From Candidatus Binatia bacterium (GTDB lineage Bacteria > Desulfobacterota > Binatia > UBA12015): a stretch of 64,000 bases of DNA. A model generated the notes under the pieces. The model saw nothing but the letters and a program-made list of their open reading frames with translations, made no database searches and had not been told where the DNA came from. A program made the position numbers and the translations under genes. The DNA lies in assembly GCA_036563615.1 (NCBI GenBank), contig DATCMB010000006.1, forward strand, positions 690,149-754,148. The letters run 5' to 3'. Below are positions 51,440-60,352 of the stretch, in pieces. The number at the start of each line of letters is the position of its first letter. Within the stretch, counting starts at the first letter, position 1.

Positions 51440-54154
51440 TTGCACAGTAGCTCGCGTCCACGACGCGGCTCGCGCGCGCCCGGCGGTCCGGACGAGCCCG
51501 GTCGCGGCTCTCACGTCGTTCAGCTCTACGAGGGCGACGCCTTCCTCCTCGACCAGGTGTCGCGCTTCATCGTCGCCGGCTTCGACGCGGGCGACGGCCT
51601 GGTGGTCATCGCGGAGGAGCCGCACGTCGCCGATCTCGAGGCGCGGCTTGCGAGCTACGGCATCGACGTTCCCGCTGCAAGCGCGCAGGGGCGTTACGTC
51701 GCGCTCGATGCGCGGCAGATCCTGCGCGAGGTGTCGGTCGACGGGCGCGTCGATCGCGAGCGCTTCCTCGACGTCGTCGAGGGAACGCTCGCGCGCGTCG
51801 CGGAGAATCGCGCGCAGGTCCGCGCCTTCGGGGAGATCGTCGCCGTGCTGTGGCGCGACGGACGCCACGAGGAGGCGCTGCGTCTCGAGCGCTTCTGGAA
51901 CGAGCTCACCGAGCGCATGCCGCTCGCGCTGCTCTGCGCCTATCCGGTCCGCGTCGGCGGCTGCGAGCCCACGGGGGCGCTGCTGCACGAGGTCTGCGAC
52001 CAGCACACGGAGGTCGTTCCGGCGGAGAGCTATACCGCGCTGGTCTCCTCCGACGCCCGCCTGCGCGCGGTCACGCAGCTCCAGCACGAGACGGACGCGT
52101 TCGCGCGCGAGCGCTCGGAGCGCGCGCGCCTCGCGGCGATCGTCGAGTCGTCGGACGACGCGATCATCGGCAAGACCCTCGACGGCATCGTGACGAGCTG
52201 GAACGACGGCGCGCGGCGGATCTTCGGCTACACCGCGGAGGAGATGCTCGGCCGGCCGCTCAACTTGCTCGTGCCGCCCGACCGCACCGACGACATCGCG
52301 CAGATCCTCGCCAAGATCCGCGTCGGCGCGCGCGTCGAGCACTACGAGACCGAGCGCCTGTGCAAGGACGGCCGGCGCATCCACGTGTCGCTCACCATCT
52401 CGCCGATCAAGGACGCATCGGGCGCCGTGGTCGGGGCGTCGAAGATCGCGCGCGACATCACCGGGCGAAAGCGCGCCGAGGACGAGCTGCGCCGCGGCCG
52501 CGAGGCGCTCGAGACGATCTCGCGCGTCGGGCTGTCGCTGTCGGCGGAGCTCGAGCTCGACAAGCTGCTGCACGCCGTGACCGAAGCGGCGACCCAGCTC
52601 GCCGGCGCGCGCTACGGCGCCTTCTTCTACCGGCAGGTCGACGGGCTGGGAGAGCGCTACGAGCTGCGCGAGGTGCTGGGTCCGTCGAGCTGGCTCGAGG
52701 GCGCGGGCTGCCGTCCGGAGTCCTCGCCGCTCGCGAGCGTGCTGCGCGGCGAGAGCGTCGTGCGCCTCGACGATCTGCGCGCGGGGTGCGGCGCCGACGC
52801 GTCGGCGGGCGCGCCGGCGGAGCCGACGGTGCGCAGCTACATGGCGGTTCCCGTGGTCGGCCGCGGGCGCGAGGTGCTCGGCGCGCTCGTGCTCGGACAC
52901 CCGCGCCGCGGCGTGTTCACCGAGCACGCCGAGCGTCTCGTCACCGGGCTCGCGGCGCACGCCGCGGTCGCGGTCGACAACGCGCGCCTCTACCAGGCCG
53001 AGCGTCGGCTGCGCAGCGAGGCCGAGCAGGCGAGCCGCGCCAAGGACGAGTTCCTCGCCATGCTCGGTCACGAGCTGCGCAATCCGCTCGCGTCGGTGCG
53101 CAACGCGATCGTCACCGCGAGCCTCGACCCCGGGCGCCGCGAGCGCGCGCTCGGCATCGCGCGCCGCGGCGCCGATCAGCTCGCGCGCATGGTCGACGAT
53201 CTGCTCGACGTCGCGCGCATCTCGCGCGGCAAGATCACGCTGCAGCGTGCGCGGGTCTCCGTGCAGGCGATCGTCGAGCGCGCCGTCGAGACGACGCGCC
53301 CGCTGGTCGACGACCGCGGTCACACGCTGCGGGTGTCGTTGCCCGAGGAGCCGCTCGAGGTGAACGGCGACCAGACCCGGCTCGAGCAGGTGCTGGTCAA
53401 TCTGATCACCAACTCGGCGAAGTACACCGAGGCCGGCGGGCACATCGAGGTGAGCGTCGAGCGCGCGGGCGGCGACGCGGTGCTGCGCGTCGTGGACGAC
53501 GGCGCCGGCATCGCGCCCGAGATGCTGCCGCGCATCTTCGAGCTCTTCAGCCAGGCCGAGCGCGAGCTCGCGCGCACGCAGGGCGGGCTCGGCGTCGGGC
53601 TCACGGTCGTGCGTCAGCTCGTCGAGCTGCACGGCGGATCGGTCGAGGCGCACAGCGAGGGGCTGGGGAAGGGCGCGGAGCTCGTCGTCCGGCTGCCGGC
53701 GCTGTCGCCGGCGGAGCGCACGGAGCCGCAGACGTCGGCGGCGCAGCCGTCCGCGGTCGAGCGCGCGCGCGTGCTGCTGGTCGAGGACAATCCCGACGTC
53801 GCCGAGAGCATGGCGCTTCTCCTCGAGCTGCTCGGCCACCAGGTGCGCGTCGTCGACGACGGCCTCGCGGCGCTCGACAGCGCGCGCGCGTGGCGCCCCG
53901 AGGTCGTGCTGATCGACATCGGGCTGCCGGGGATCGACGGCTACGAGGTGGCGCGCCGCATGCGCGCCGACGAGGGCATCCCGCACGCGCTGCTGGTCGC
54001 GCTCACCGGCTACGGGCGCAGCGAGGACAAGGCGCGCGCGCTCGCGGCGGGCTTCGACCACCACCTCACGAAGCCGGTCGAGTTCGACGCGCTGAGCGCG
54101 CTCGTGTCGGCGCTGCCGCAGCGTCGCTCCGGAACGTCGTCGACGGTGCACTGA
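51440..54154 (+). CDS. MEDS-PAS-GAF hybrid histidine kinase with receiver
   Basis: A soluble 904-residue sensor kinase. Residues about 18-200 match the MEDS domain (S-H-V-V-Q-L-Y-E-G-D-A-F-L-L), seen in DcmR-like sensors. PAS follows (about 230-350, I-V-E-S-S-D-D-A-I-I-G), then GAF (about 370-520). HisKA carries His-544 (M-L-G-H-E-L-R-N-P-L) and the HATPase G boxes follow (D-D-G-A-G-I-A-P). The C-terminal receiver has Asp-826 (L-I-D-I-G-L-P-G-I-D-G). The longer upstream frame runs over the antiporter start. TTG 51440 with AGGAG 6 to 10 bases before it fits best and places MEDS at the N-terminus. No transmembrane helix is visible, so the signal is cytoplasmic. Confidence 0.85.
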   Translation: MHSSSRPRRGSRAPGGPDEPGRGSHVVQLYEGDAFLLDQVSRFIVAGFDAGDGLVVIAEEPHVADLEARLASYGIDVPAASAQGRYVALDARQILREVSVDGRVDRERFLDVVEGTLARVAENRAQVRAFGEIVAVLWRDGRHEEALRLERFWNELTERMPLALLCAYPVRVGGCEPTGALLHEVCDQHTEVVPAESYTALVSSDARLRAVTQLQHETDAFARERSERARLAAIVESSDDAIIGKTLDGIVTSWNDGARRIFGYTAEEMLGRPLNLLVPPDRTDDIAQILAKIRVGARVEHYETERLCKDGRRIHVSLTISPIKDASGAVVGASKIARDITGRKRAEDELRRGREALETISRVGLSLSAELELDKLLHAVTEAATQLAGARYGAFFYRQVDGLGERYELREVLGPSSWLEGAGCRPESSPLASVLRGESVVRLDDLRAGCGADASAGAPAEPTVRSYMAVPVVGRGREVLGALVLGHPRRGVFTEHAERLVTGLAAHAAVAVDNARLYQAERRLRSEAEQASRAKDEFLAMLGHELRNPLASVRNAIVTASLDPGRRERALGIARRGADQLARMVDDLLDVARISRGKITLQRARVSVQAIVERAVETTRPLVDDRGHTLRVSLPEEPLEVNGDQTRLEQVLVNLITNSAKYTEAGGHIEVSVERAGGDAVLRVVDDGAGIAPEMLPRIFELFSQAERELARTQGGLGVGLTVVRQLVELHGGSVEAHSEGLGKGAELVVRLPALSPAERTEPQTSAAQPSAVERARVLLVEDNPDVAESMALLLELLGHQVRVVDDGLAALDSARAWRPEVVLIDIGLPGIDGYEVARRMRADEGIPHALLVALTGYGRSEDKARALAAGFDHHLTKPVEFDALSALVSALPQRRSGTSSTVH

Positions 54155-54241
54155 GCGCGGCGAGCGTCGGCGCGACGGCGTCGACGCGCCCGATCCGGGC
54201 CGGGACAGCCGCTGTCTTCGCGCCGTGCTTTACGTCGCGGC

Positions 54242-54700
54242 GTGAATCGACGTCGCACGATCCACCCCGGCGGCTCGAAGCCGCTCCCCTCGGGCGCGCA
54301 GCTCGCGCTCGTGGCTACGGTCGGCGCGCTCCTCGCGGCGCTCGTGCTGCGCTGGAGCGGCCCGGACGCGACCGCGCCACGCGGCGCGGCCGAGCTCGAT
54401 CCGCTCGCGGCGCGCGTCGAGCTCGCCGCGGCGCTCGCCGACCGGCACGCCGGCGACGACGCGCCTGCCGCGCTCGACGCGGAGATCGCGGCAGGCCTGC
54501 CGCCCGCCGAGGCCACGCGCGTGCCGGGCGGCGACTCGCTGCCCGCCCGGCGTCAAGCACTCGCGCGCACCGTGCGCGACCTGATCGAGCAACGCCCCTC
54601 CGCCGCCGCGGAGGCCGACCCGGAGACGACCGCGGCCGTCGCGCGCGCCGTGCGCGCGGCGCTCATCGACCGGATGAACAGGAAAGGAGACGACCAGTGA
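54242..54700 (+). CDS. Unknown single-helix protein
   Basis: A 152-residue protein starting at GTG 54242. One N-terminal helix (A-Q-L-A-L-V-A-T-V-G-A-L-L-A-A-L-V-L) anchors it, and the rest is Ala/Asp-rich and probably helical in the periplasm. It has a conserved-looking short loop P-A-E-A-T-R-V-P-G-G-D-S. No family recognised. Its stop overlaps the GTG of the next gene (GTGA at 54697-54700), so the two small genes are coupled and probably act together. An 87-base gap separates it from the upstream kinase gene. Both strands were checked; no better frame exists in this interval. Confidence 0.55.
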   Translation: MNRRRTIHPGGSKPLPSGAQLALVATVGALLAALVLRWSGPDATAPRGAAELDPLAARVELAAALADRHAGDDAPAALDAEIAAGLPPAEATRVPGGDSLPARRQALARTVRDLIEQRPSAAAEADPETTAAVARAVRAALIDRMNRKGDDQ

Positions 54701-55065
54701 AGAACGCCCTGAAGACCTTGCTCTCGCTCTTCGCGCTGCTCGCGACGCTCGGCCTCGCGACGCCGAACGAGGCCCGCGCCTACGCGCTCTCCTGCAGCAC
54801 CGCCGTCAACTTCATCCTCTACGGCGACGACGGCGACGTCGGCCTCGTCGTCGGCCACTCGGCCGGGGTCGTCGACTTCATGGCCGGGATCTACTGCTTC
54901 ACCAAGCACCGCGCCTGCAGCTGCCTGTCGAACCTGATCGTCCAGAGGACCGAGCAGTTCTCGGAGGCGTTCGCGGCGCGGCTCGCCTCGTGCGCGACCT
55001 CGCGGCCGCGCGATCCGGCGTTCGGCCCGGCGGTCCAGGCCGCGGCCGACGTCTGCGGTCTCTGA
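54697..55065 (+). CDS. Small exported Cys-containing protein (possibly Rap1a/Tai-like)
   Basis: A 122-residue protein with a clear signal peptide (L-L-S-L-F-A-L-L-A-T-L-G-L-A-T-P-N-E-A-R-A), leaving about 95 residues with six Cys. The region after the cut reads C-S-T-A-V-N-F, then V-G-H-S-A-G-V-V-D-F-M-A-G-I-Y-C-F and a C-terminal helix ending A-D-V-C-G-L. That arrangement faintly resembles the Rap1a/Tai immunity-protein fold (G-x-x-x-G-V-x-D, a Cys, then a helix with A-x-x-x-V-x-x-A), but I am not certain. GTG 54697 follows AAAGGAGA at 54681-54688 and overlaps the upstream stop. No toxin gene is visible nearby. The three-Cys-pair content suggests disulfides in the periplasm. Confidence 0.55.
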   Translation: MKNALKTLLSLFALLATLGLATPNEARAYALSCSTAVNFILYGDDGDVGLVVGHSAGVVDFMAGIYCFTKHRACSCLSNLIVQRTEQFSEAFAARLASCATSRPRDPAFGPAVQAAADVCGL

Positions 55066-55080
55066 GCGTCGTCCGACGCT

Positions 55081-55148
55081 GCCGGCGCGTCCCTCGCCTC
55101 GCGCCGGCGCCCCGGCGGCCGTCCGCACGGATGCGGGCGGCCGCCGGG
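55081..55148. terminator. Two tandem hairpins between convergent genes
   Basis: GCCGGCGCG (55081-55089) pairs with CGCGCCGGC (55100-55108). Then CCCGGCGGCCG (55111-55121) pairs with CGGCCGCCGGG (55138-55148), with an inner CCGCA/TGCGG pair and one T-G wobble, giving a 17-bp stem and 4-base loop. They sit between the convergent genes ending at 55065 (+) and 55186 (-). The long GC stem could stop transcription from both sides; no T run follows on either strand. Confidence 0.65.
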
Positions 55149-55185
55149 CCTCGACGCGAGCGGCGAGCTGCCGGCGTCGCGGCGC

Positions 55186-57522
55186 CTACGGATCGATCCC
55201 GTAAAGCTCGATCTCGCTCGGCGCCGTCGCCAGCATGCCGAACGTCCCGCCGACGTTGCCGTTGAAGTACTCCTGCAGCACGAGCGGCAGGGCAGGCAGG
55301 CCGCGGAAGCCGCTCGCGCGCACGCCGAGGAACGACGCGCGGTCGGGGTCGAGGTTGCGGCGCTCGTGGACGCCGCTCCCGCCCGGCGCCGGATCGGACG
55401 CCAGGCTGAAGGTCATCCAGCCCGAGATGAAGTTGCCGGTGGCGAGCGTCTGATCGGCGCGCGCGTCCGGCGGCCCGCCGATCTGCAGAATCGACAGCTC
55501 GCGCGGCAGGTTGCACTCGGGGCTCGGGAAGAGCTCGTTCTCCTCGCGGTCGAACGTGCGGCAGCCGATGCGCTCGCCGCTCGGCGAGCAGCGGAACGGC
55601 GGGCTCGCGACGTCGTCGGTGCAGTGCACGCCCTTGGTCGGCAGCGCGAGGACCAGGAAGGTCTTGCCCGCGGTGAGCGGGCTCACGTCGTAGGTGACGT
55701 GCAGCTTCGACTTCGACAGCACGAGGTCGAGCTGGTCGCGGCAGCTCGCGAGGCCCGAGTACGGGCTCTCGGAGCCCTTGTCCCAGTTGATGCAGCTTCG
55801 CACGTCGGGGAGCCCGCTCGAGAGCGGCGCCGCGATCGAGCCACCGCCGTCAATCACAAAACGTGCGATCGCCGGCATCTCGTAGTCGTACGCCACGCCG
55901 GACACCGCGCGGACCAGCGCGACGTGGCCCGCGAGGCTGTTGGGCGGCGTCGCCAGGTCGCCGGTGAGCCGCGCGAACGTGTTGCCCTCGCGCACGAAGC
56001 CACCTTCGAGCGGCTCGCACGGGAGCTGCTCTTGCGCGATGACCTCGAAGTAGCCGCGACGCACGTCGTCGGCCGCGAGGCCGTTCGGGACCTCGAACAC
56101 CCCCTCGGCGCCGCCGCTCGTCGGGTCGAGCGCCGGTCCGGTGGTGAGGGTGGTCGAGCCGAGCGAGGTGACGATCGGCATGCGCGAGCGGATCGTCGGG
56201 ACGCCGGCGTCGCCGAGCGTCACCACGCCCGCCCACACCTCGCCGCACGACAGCGCGACGTCGAAGGCGTAGACCTCGCGGCTCGTCTTGGACTCGCGGA
56301 AGCGCACGCGCGCGAGCACGCCGCCGAGCTCCCCGCCGAGCGGATTGAGATTGACGATCTGGATGTTGACCGCCTGATCGTCTTCGCCGGCGAGACCCGC
56401 GACGCGGCGCACGTCGTACAGGGTGCCGTAGAGCAGCTGTCCGACGCCGCCCGGGTTGAGCGTCATGCCGGCGAAGCCCTCGTCGCCGAGGCCGAGCTCG
56501 TCGGTGTGCGGATCGGTGCCCGCCGGTCCGGGCAGCGGCGTCGGGGTCGGGTTCGGCGCCGGCGTCGGCGACGGGCTCGGGGTCGGCGCCACCGGCGTCG
56601 GCTCGTCGGTTGGCGTCGGCTGCGCTCCGGGCGTCGGCGTCGCGCCGCCGGACGGGGTCGGGGTCGCACCGCCGTCCGGGGTGGGCGTGGGTCCGCCGCC
56701 CGGCGTCGGTGTCGGGCCGCCGCCCGGGGTGGGCGTGGGCGTCGGCGCGACCGTCGGCGTCGGCGTCACGGCGCCGCTGCATTCGACGTACGCTTCGGAG
56801 TGGCCGAGCACGATCTCGCCGCTCAGCGCGCCGATCCCGAGGATCGACACGTCGAGCTCCACGCGCAGCGCGTTGACCGCGAGGCCGAGGCTCGTCACGC
56901 CGTCGCCGGTGAGAATTTGTTCATTGACGATGACGCGCAGGCCGAGCAGATCGAGCAGTACGAGATTGGGCTGCGGGTTCTGCGGCAGCACGAGGCCCAG
57001 GCCGAGCGTGCCGCCGACCTGCGCATCCTCGATCACGGTGTCGCCGTCCGCCGCGAACGCACCGCAGTCGCCGCTGATGTTGGCGTTCGACGTGATGGTG
57101 GACGCGCTCAGGGTGAGCAGCGGCACCAGCCCCGCCAGGTTGAGGGAGAGGCCGTCGATCTCCGCCACGGAGGCCGTCGACGCATTGTCGGGGACGTCGG
57201 AGACCGTGAAGGCGACCAGGGCTCCGGTCGACAGGATCGGGCCCGTCAACGGCGTCGAGACGTTCACCGAAAGCGTCTGGTAGGGCCCGTCCGAATAGCT
57301 CGGCGGCCCCGAGCCCTGGGCGACGGGCTGGGCGGGAAGATCGATCGGGATGCCGGCGCCGAGGAGCGGCAGGAGCGTCATTCCGACGGCGGCGCCGTAG
57401 GCGGAGCTGCTGGCGCTCGACTGGGCCGCTGCGGGAGCGGCGACGAACAGGAAGCAAGCGATGAGAAGGGCAGCGCGTCGTCCGGTGGCGCCGGGTGTGC
57501 GGTGTGCTGCACGCATCAACAT
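55186..57522 (-). CDS. Secreted choice-of-anchor-P-like protein with Pro/Thr linker
   Basis: A 778-residue exported protein. The signal peptide ([17 protein letters not shown]) ends near 33. The first domain (about 35-250) begins S-A-Y-G-A-A-V-G and carries S-A-S-T-I-T-S-N-A and V-N-E-Q-I-L, like choice-of-anchor-P proteins. A Pro/Thr/Gly-rich linker of about 90 residues (repeated P-T-P-T-P-x-G-G) follows. The C-terminal about 440 residues form a second, beta-rich region with several Cys (R-S-C-I-N-W, A-S-C-R-D-Q) that I cannot name. ATG 57537 opens the frame, but its own sequence supplies GGAGGT as a ribosome-binding site for ATG 57522, so the latter is the start. Probably displayed on the cell surface. 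Confidence 0.75.
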   Translation of the reverse strand: MLMRAAHRTPGATGRRAALLIACFLFVAAPAAAQSSASSSAYGAAVGMTLLPLLGAGIPIDLPAQPVAQGSGPPSYSDGPYQTLSVNVSTPLTGPILSTGALVAFTVSDVPDNASTASVAEIDGLSLNLAGLVPLLTLSASTITSNANISGDCGAFAADGDTVIEDAQVGGTLGLGLVLPQNPQPNLVLLDLLGLRVIVNEQILTGDGVTSLGLAVNALRVELDVSILGIGALSGEIVLGHSEAYVECSGAVTPTPTVAPTPTPTPGGGPTPTPGGGPTPTPDGGATPTPSGGATPTPGAQPTPTDEPTPVAPTPSPSPTPAPNPTPTPLPGPAGTDPHTDELGLGDEGFAGMTLNPGGVGQLLYGTLYDVRRVAGLAGEDDQAVNIQIVNLNPLGGELGGVLARVRFRESKTSREVYAFDVALSCGEVWAGVVTLGDAGVPTIRSRMPIVTSLGSTTLTTGPALDPTSGGAEGVFEVPNGLAADDVRRGYFEVIAQEQLPCEPLEGGFVREGNTFARLTGDLATPPNSLAGHVALVRAVSGVAYDYEMPAIARFVIDGGGSIAAPLSSGLPDVRSCINWDKGSESPYSGLASCRDQLDLVLSKSKLHVTYDVSPLTAGKTFLVLALPTKGVHCTDDVASPPFRCSPSGERIGCRTFDREENELFPSPECNLPRELSILQIGGPPDARADQTLATGNFISGWMTFSLASDPAPGGSGVHERRNLDPDRASFLGVRASGFRGLPALPLVLQEYFNGNVGGTFGMLATAPSEIELYGIDP

Positions 57523-57901
57523 CAAAAAGACCTCCATCAGCTACGGCGGCCAGCTGCGGTGCTCGGATCGATGGTGGTCGGAGTCGGTGCCGGACGCGCC
57601 GAGCATCACCGAGGTCGGTGCGAGATGCAATGTGGTAGCGAACAAATTTTTCGACCTTGACGCTCGCCAGCGAGTTCGCCAGCGACGACCGATAGGCGCG
57701 CGCCTGCGCATCGTGCGATTGCTTGCACGCGCGCCACGTCGGGCGTCGAGAATGCGTCGCTCGGTTGCGGGTCGATGGGGAGGACCCGCTGGCGATGAGC
57801 GCGACGTCGAGCGGTCGCGCGAAGCGGGCGGACGGGCGCGCGCAGGCGCGCGCGGCCGCGCCCGCCTGGTCAGAGGCGCCGGATCGTCAAGCTCGAGAGT
57901 G
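57523..57901. other. Intergenic region with short direct repeats, no gene seen
   Basis: 379 bases between the start of the choice-of-anchor-P-like gene and the end of the DUF35 gene, both on the minus strand. It includes an AT-rich patch near 57640-57650 (AACAAATTTTTCGACC) that could belong to the minus-strand promoter. Two near-copies of TCGCCAGCGA at 57663-57685 follow. A GC-rich stretch at 57825-57870 with alternating GC repeats could form a hairpin ending the DUF35 gene. No gene-like frame was found. Confidence 0.5.
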
Positions 57902-58336
57902 TCAGCCGCGATCCGGCGCGAACAGCGGCGCCACGACCTCGCCCGCGACCCCCGTGAAGCGCAGCGGGCGGAACACGACGCGCACCGGCATGTCGCAGCG
58001 GAGATCCTCGGGCGCGCAGTCGACGATGCGGGTGACGAACCGCACGCGCGGATCCTCCTCGAGCGCGACCAGCGCGGGCACGATGGGCAGCAGATCCGCG
58101 ACCTGCGGGATCCACGCGTGGCGCACGATGGAGAACGAGAACAGACGTCCGCGCCCGCCGAGCGTCGTCCACGCGAGCTCCGCGCCGCCGCAATGGCGGC
58201 ACGGCGTTTCGGGGTACCAGACGAGGCGCGCGCACGAGCGACAGCGCGTCAAGCGCAGCTCGCCGCGCGCGGCGCCCGCCCACAGCTCGCGCGTCGGCTC
58301 CCAGGCGACGTCGGGCAGCGGAAAGGCGGCGTGCAT
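57902..58336 (-). CDS. DUF35 OB-fold/zinc-ribbon acyl-CoA-binding protein
   Basis: A 144-residue DUF35 protein. The N-terminal helix W-E-P-T-R-E-L-W-A-G-A-A-R is followed by a zinc ribbon (C-R-S-C near 33 and C-R-H-C near 46), then the OB fold (G-R-G-R-L-F-S-F-S-I-V, V-F-R-P-L-R-F-T). DUF35 proteins bind acyl-CoA and form complexes with thiolase-fold enzymes, as ChsH2 does with Ltp2. The partner is directly upstream: the thiolase gene stops 23 bases before this ATG. The other DUF35 domain in the window is fused to its partner (6165-7583). It probably presents the CoA substrate to the thiolase-like subunit. Confidence 0.85.
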   Translation of the reverse strand: MHAAFPLPDVAWEPTRELWAGAARGELRLTRCRSCARLVWYPETPCRHCGGAELAWTTLGGRGRLFSFSIVRHAWIPQVADLLPIVPALVALEEDPRVRFVTRIVDCAPEDLRCDMPVRVVFRPLRFTGVAGEVVAPLFAPDRG

Positions 58337-58359
58337 CGGACGTCTCGGGCGCGCGTCCG

Positions 58360-59556
58360 TCAGGTCCGCGCCAGGATCAGCGTGCTCGCCTGCGGACCGC
58401 TGTAGCCGCCGTAGACGCCGATCTCGGCGTCGGGCACCTGCGCCGCTGCCTCGCCGCGCAGCTGGCGCACGAGCTCGGTGACGTGCGCGATGCCGAGCAC
58501 GTAGGCGTGCGACAGCAGCCCGCCGTGCGTGTTGTACGGCAGCTTGCCGGAGTCGAAGCAGAGCGTGTCGCCCGCGACGAACGCGCCGCCCTCGCCCTTC
58601 GGGCAGAAGCCCATGTCCTCGATCTGCATCAGCGACACGATGGTGAACGGGTCGTAGCAGGCGAGCACGTCGACGTCGGCGCGCTCGATCCCCGCCATCG
58701 CGAACGCGCCCGGCGCGGCGTACACCTGCGGCGTCGCGGTGAAGTCGCCTTGCTGCGACCAGTAGGAGCCGGTGCGCGAGTTGCCGACGCCGACGCCGAG
58801 CACCGCGACCGGCGGCTTGCGCAGATCGCGCGCCCGCTCGAGCGAGGTCATGACGTAGGCCGCGCCGCCGTCGGAGATCAGGCAGCAGTCCTCGCGGCGA
58901 AACGGATCGGCGATCACCGGGCTCGCGAGGTAGTCCTCGAGCGTCAGCGGCTTGTCGTGCATCACCGCGCCCGGCGTGAGCGTCGCGTGACGGCGGCATG
59001 CGACGGCGATTGCGCCGAGCTGCTCCGGCGTCGTGCCGTACTCGTGCATGTGCCGCCGCGCGATGCTCGCGAAGTAGACCGGCTGCGGGAACCAGCCGAA
59101 CGGCACCTCGAGATTTTGCTTGAAGAGGTCCTCGGCGTGCACCTGGCCGGGACCGCCGACCATCTGCGCGCGCTGCGTCGCCCAGGTGACGGCGAAGGCG
59201 TTGAGCACGTAGCGCGCCTTGCCGGCGCGGATCGCGAGCGCCGCCTCGTACGGCGCCGAGCCCGCCCACACCATGCCGCCGCCGTGCGGCGACGTCCACA
59301 TCGCGTGCGAGGTGCCGAAGTGCGCGTGGAACGCCGCCGCGTCGAGCTGGCCGCCGAAGAACGGCAGCCACATCAGACCGTCGACGTCGGCCGGGGCGAG
59401 CCCGGCGTCGGCGAGCGCACGCTCCGCGGCTTGCGCCGCGATCTCCCGCGCCGAGCGCCCCGAGGCCTTCGAGAACTCCGCGTCACCGACGCCGACGATC
59501 GCGATGGCGCCGGCGACGTCGTCGAGCTCGCTCGCGAAGCCCCAGGGCTCGCACAT
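58360..59556 (-). CDS. Thiolase-family protein, Ltp2/SCP-x type, lacking the nucleophilic Cys
   Basis: A 398-residue thiolase-fold protein opening I-A-I-V-G-V-G-D-A-E-F-S-K-A-S-G. Where thiolases carry the nucleophilic Cys (mCASGs), it reads M-V-W-A-G-S-A-P-Y. The C-terminal second Cys motif (CGGG-like) is G-V-Y-G-G-Y-S-G. The N-T-H-G-G-L-L-S-H-A-Y region keeps one His of the GHP motif. This matches lipid-transfer-type aldolases such as Ltp2, which perform retro-aldol cleavage of steroid side chains with a DUF35 partner, using Tyr rather than Cys. Y-D-P-F and the Tyr in G-G-Y-S are candidates. A DUF35 gene follows directly. The actual substrate is unknown; cyclic or branched acyl-CoA is a reasonable guess. 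Confidence 0.85.
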   Translation of the reverse strand: MCEPWGFASELDDVAGAIAIVGVGDAEFSKASGRSAREIAAQAAERALADAGLAPADVDGLMWLPFFGGQLDAAAFHAHFGTSHAMWTSPHGGGMVWAGSAPYEAALAIRAGKARYVLNAFAVTWATQRAQMVGGPGQVHAEDLFKQNLEVPFGWFPQPVYFASIARRHMHEYGTTPEQLGAIAVACRRHATLTPGAVMHDKPLTLEDYLASPVIADPFRREDCCLISDGGAAYVMTSLERARDLRKPPVAVLGVGVGNSRTGSYWSQQGDFTATPQVYAAPGAFAMAGIERADVDVLACYDPFTIVSLMQIEDMGFCPKGEGGAFVAGDTLCFDSGKLPYNTHGGLLSHAYVLGIAHVTELVRQLRGEAAAQVPDAEIGVYGGYSGPQASTLILART

Positions 59557-59570
59557 GCGCTCGGGTGCGC

Positions 59571-60167
59571 TCAGTTGCCGGCGCTCTTCGGTGCCTCGGC
59601 GCCCTGGCCCTTGGCGGCGTCCTCGCTCTTGGCGGCGTTGCCGCCCTCGTCTTTGGCGTCGCCCTTGGCGCCATCGCCCTTCGCCGCGTCGCCGCTCGGG
59701 GTCGCGGTGGGGGCGCCGTCGGGCGGGAAGGTCGGGGCGGGCGTGGGGGTCGGCAGCCCGAGGCTCGCGGTGAGCTTCTCGATCATCGCGTTGCGCATCC
59801 CCTGCCTCGCGGCCACGAACTTCCGGAACTGGTCCTTGCTGAGGACCTTCTGCATGGCCGCGTCCCGGGCGCCCTCGATGTTGCGCGCGGCGCGATGGTT
59901 CTTCACCACGTCGCCGCCGTCACCGGTCAGGATCGGCTGCATGTCCTCGGCGTACTTCTTGTTGATCTCCTCGACCTGCGGGATCTGCTCGGGTGTCAAG
60001 GACAGGCGCTCGGTCATGATCTCGGTTTCCACCTTCGCGCGCTGCTCCGGCGTCGCCTTGACCAGCGCCTCGGGGACGGCGTGGGTCTGCGCCCACGCGA
60101 CGCCGAACGAGCCGGTCGTGAGCACCACGACCAGCGACACCACCAACGTCCTCACAAGCTTCCTCAT
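59571..60167 (-). CDS. Spy/LTXXQ-like periplasmic protein
   Basis: A 198-residue exported protein with a signal peptide (L-V-R-T-L-V-V-S-L-V-V-V-L-T-T-G-S-F-G-V-A-W-A). The mature part is helical and contains L-S-L-T-P-E-Q-I-P-Q-V and V-L-S-K-D-Q-F-R-K-F, the LTxxQ-type repeats of Spy/CpxP-family chaperones. The last 60 residues are a Pro/Thr then Ala/Lys/Asp/Gly-rich low-complexity tail, not usual in Spy. ATG 60167 has GGAGG 5-9 bases before it, and the longer upstream frame has no good start. It is probably a periplasmic chaperone or metal/stress-binding protein; the family link is moderate. Confidence 0.65.
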   Translation of the reverse strand: MRKLVRTLVVSLVVVLTTGSFGVAWAQTHAVPEALVKATPEQRAKVETEIMTERLSLTPEQIPQVEEINKKYAEDMQPILTGDGGDVVKNHRAARNIEGARDAAMQKVLSKDQFRKFVAARQGMRNAMIEKLTASLGLPTPTPAPTFPPDGAPTATPSGDAAKGDGAKGDAKDEGGNAAKSEDAAKGQGAEAPKSAGN

Positions 60168-60352
60168 GAAACCTCCCTCCGCAGGCATATCGTGATCCCG
60201 AGCGCGCCGCCAAGCGGGCTCCCTGCGCGCTCCCGCAGCGTGCAGCACCTACGGATCGCGCCGCGGCACCGCATGCGTCCTTCGACGCACGACGCGCGGA
60301 TTTCATCGCATGGCGCGTTGTCGCGGCCGCGAGCGTGGGCTATCGCGCTGCC

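Noticed and set aside
56456..57283. Plus-strand Gly/Val-rich frame with repeated VGV motifs
   Set aside because: It is the antisense of the Pro/Thr linker of the minus-strand secreted protein; the repeats come from that linker.
57461..58405. Plus-strand frame across the 57523-57901 gap
   Set aside because: No start with a ribosome-binding site and Arg-rich composition; it runs antisense to the DUF35 gene.
59483..59674. Small Arg/Ala-rich minus-strand frame before the thiolase-like gene
   Set aside because: Composition is that of a shadow frame, it overlaps the 5' end of the thiolase gene, and no ribosome-binding site precedes it.
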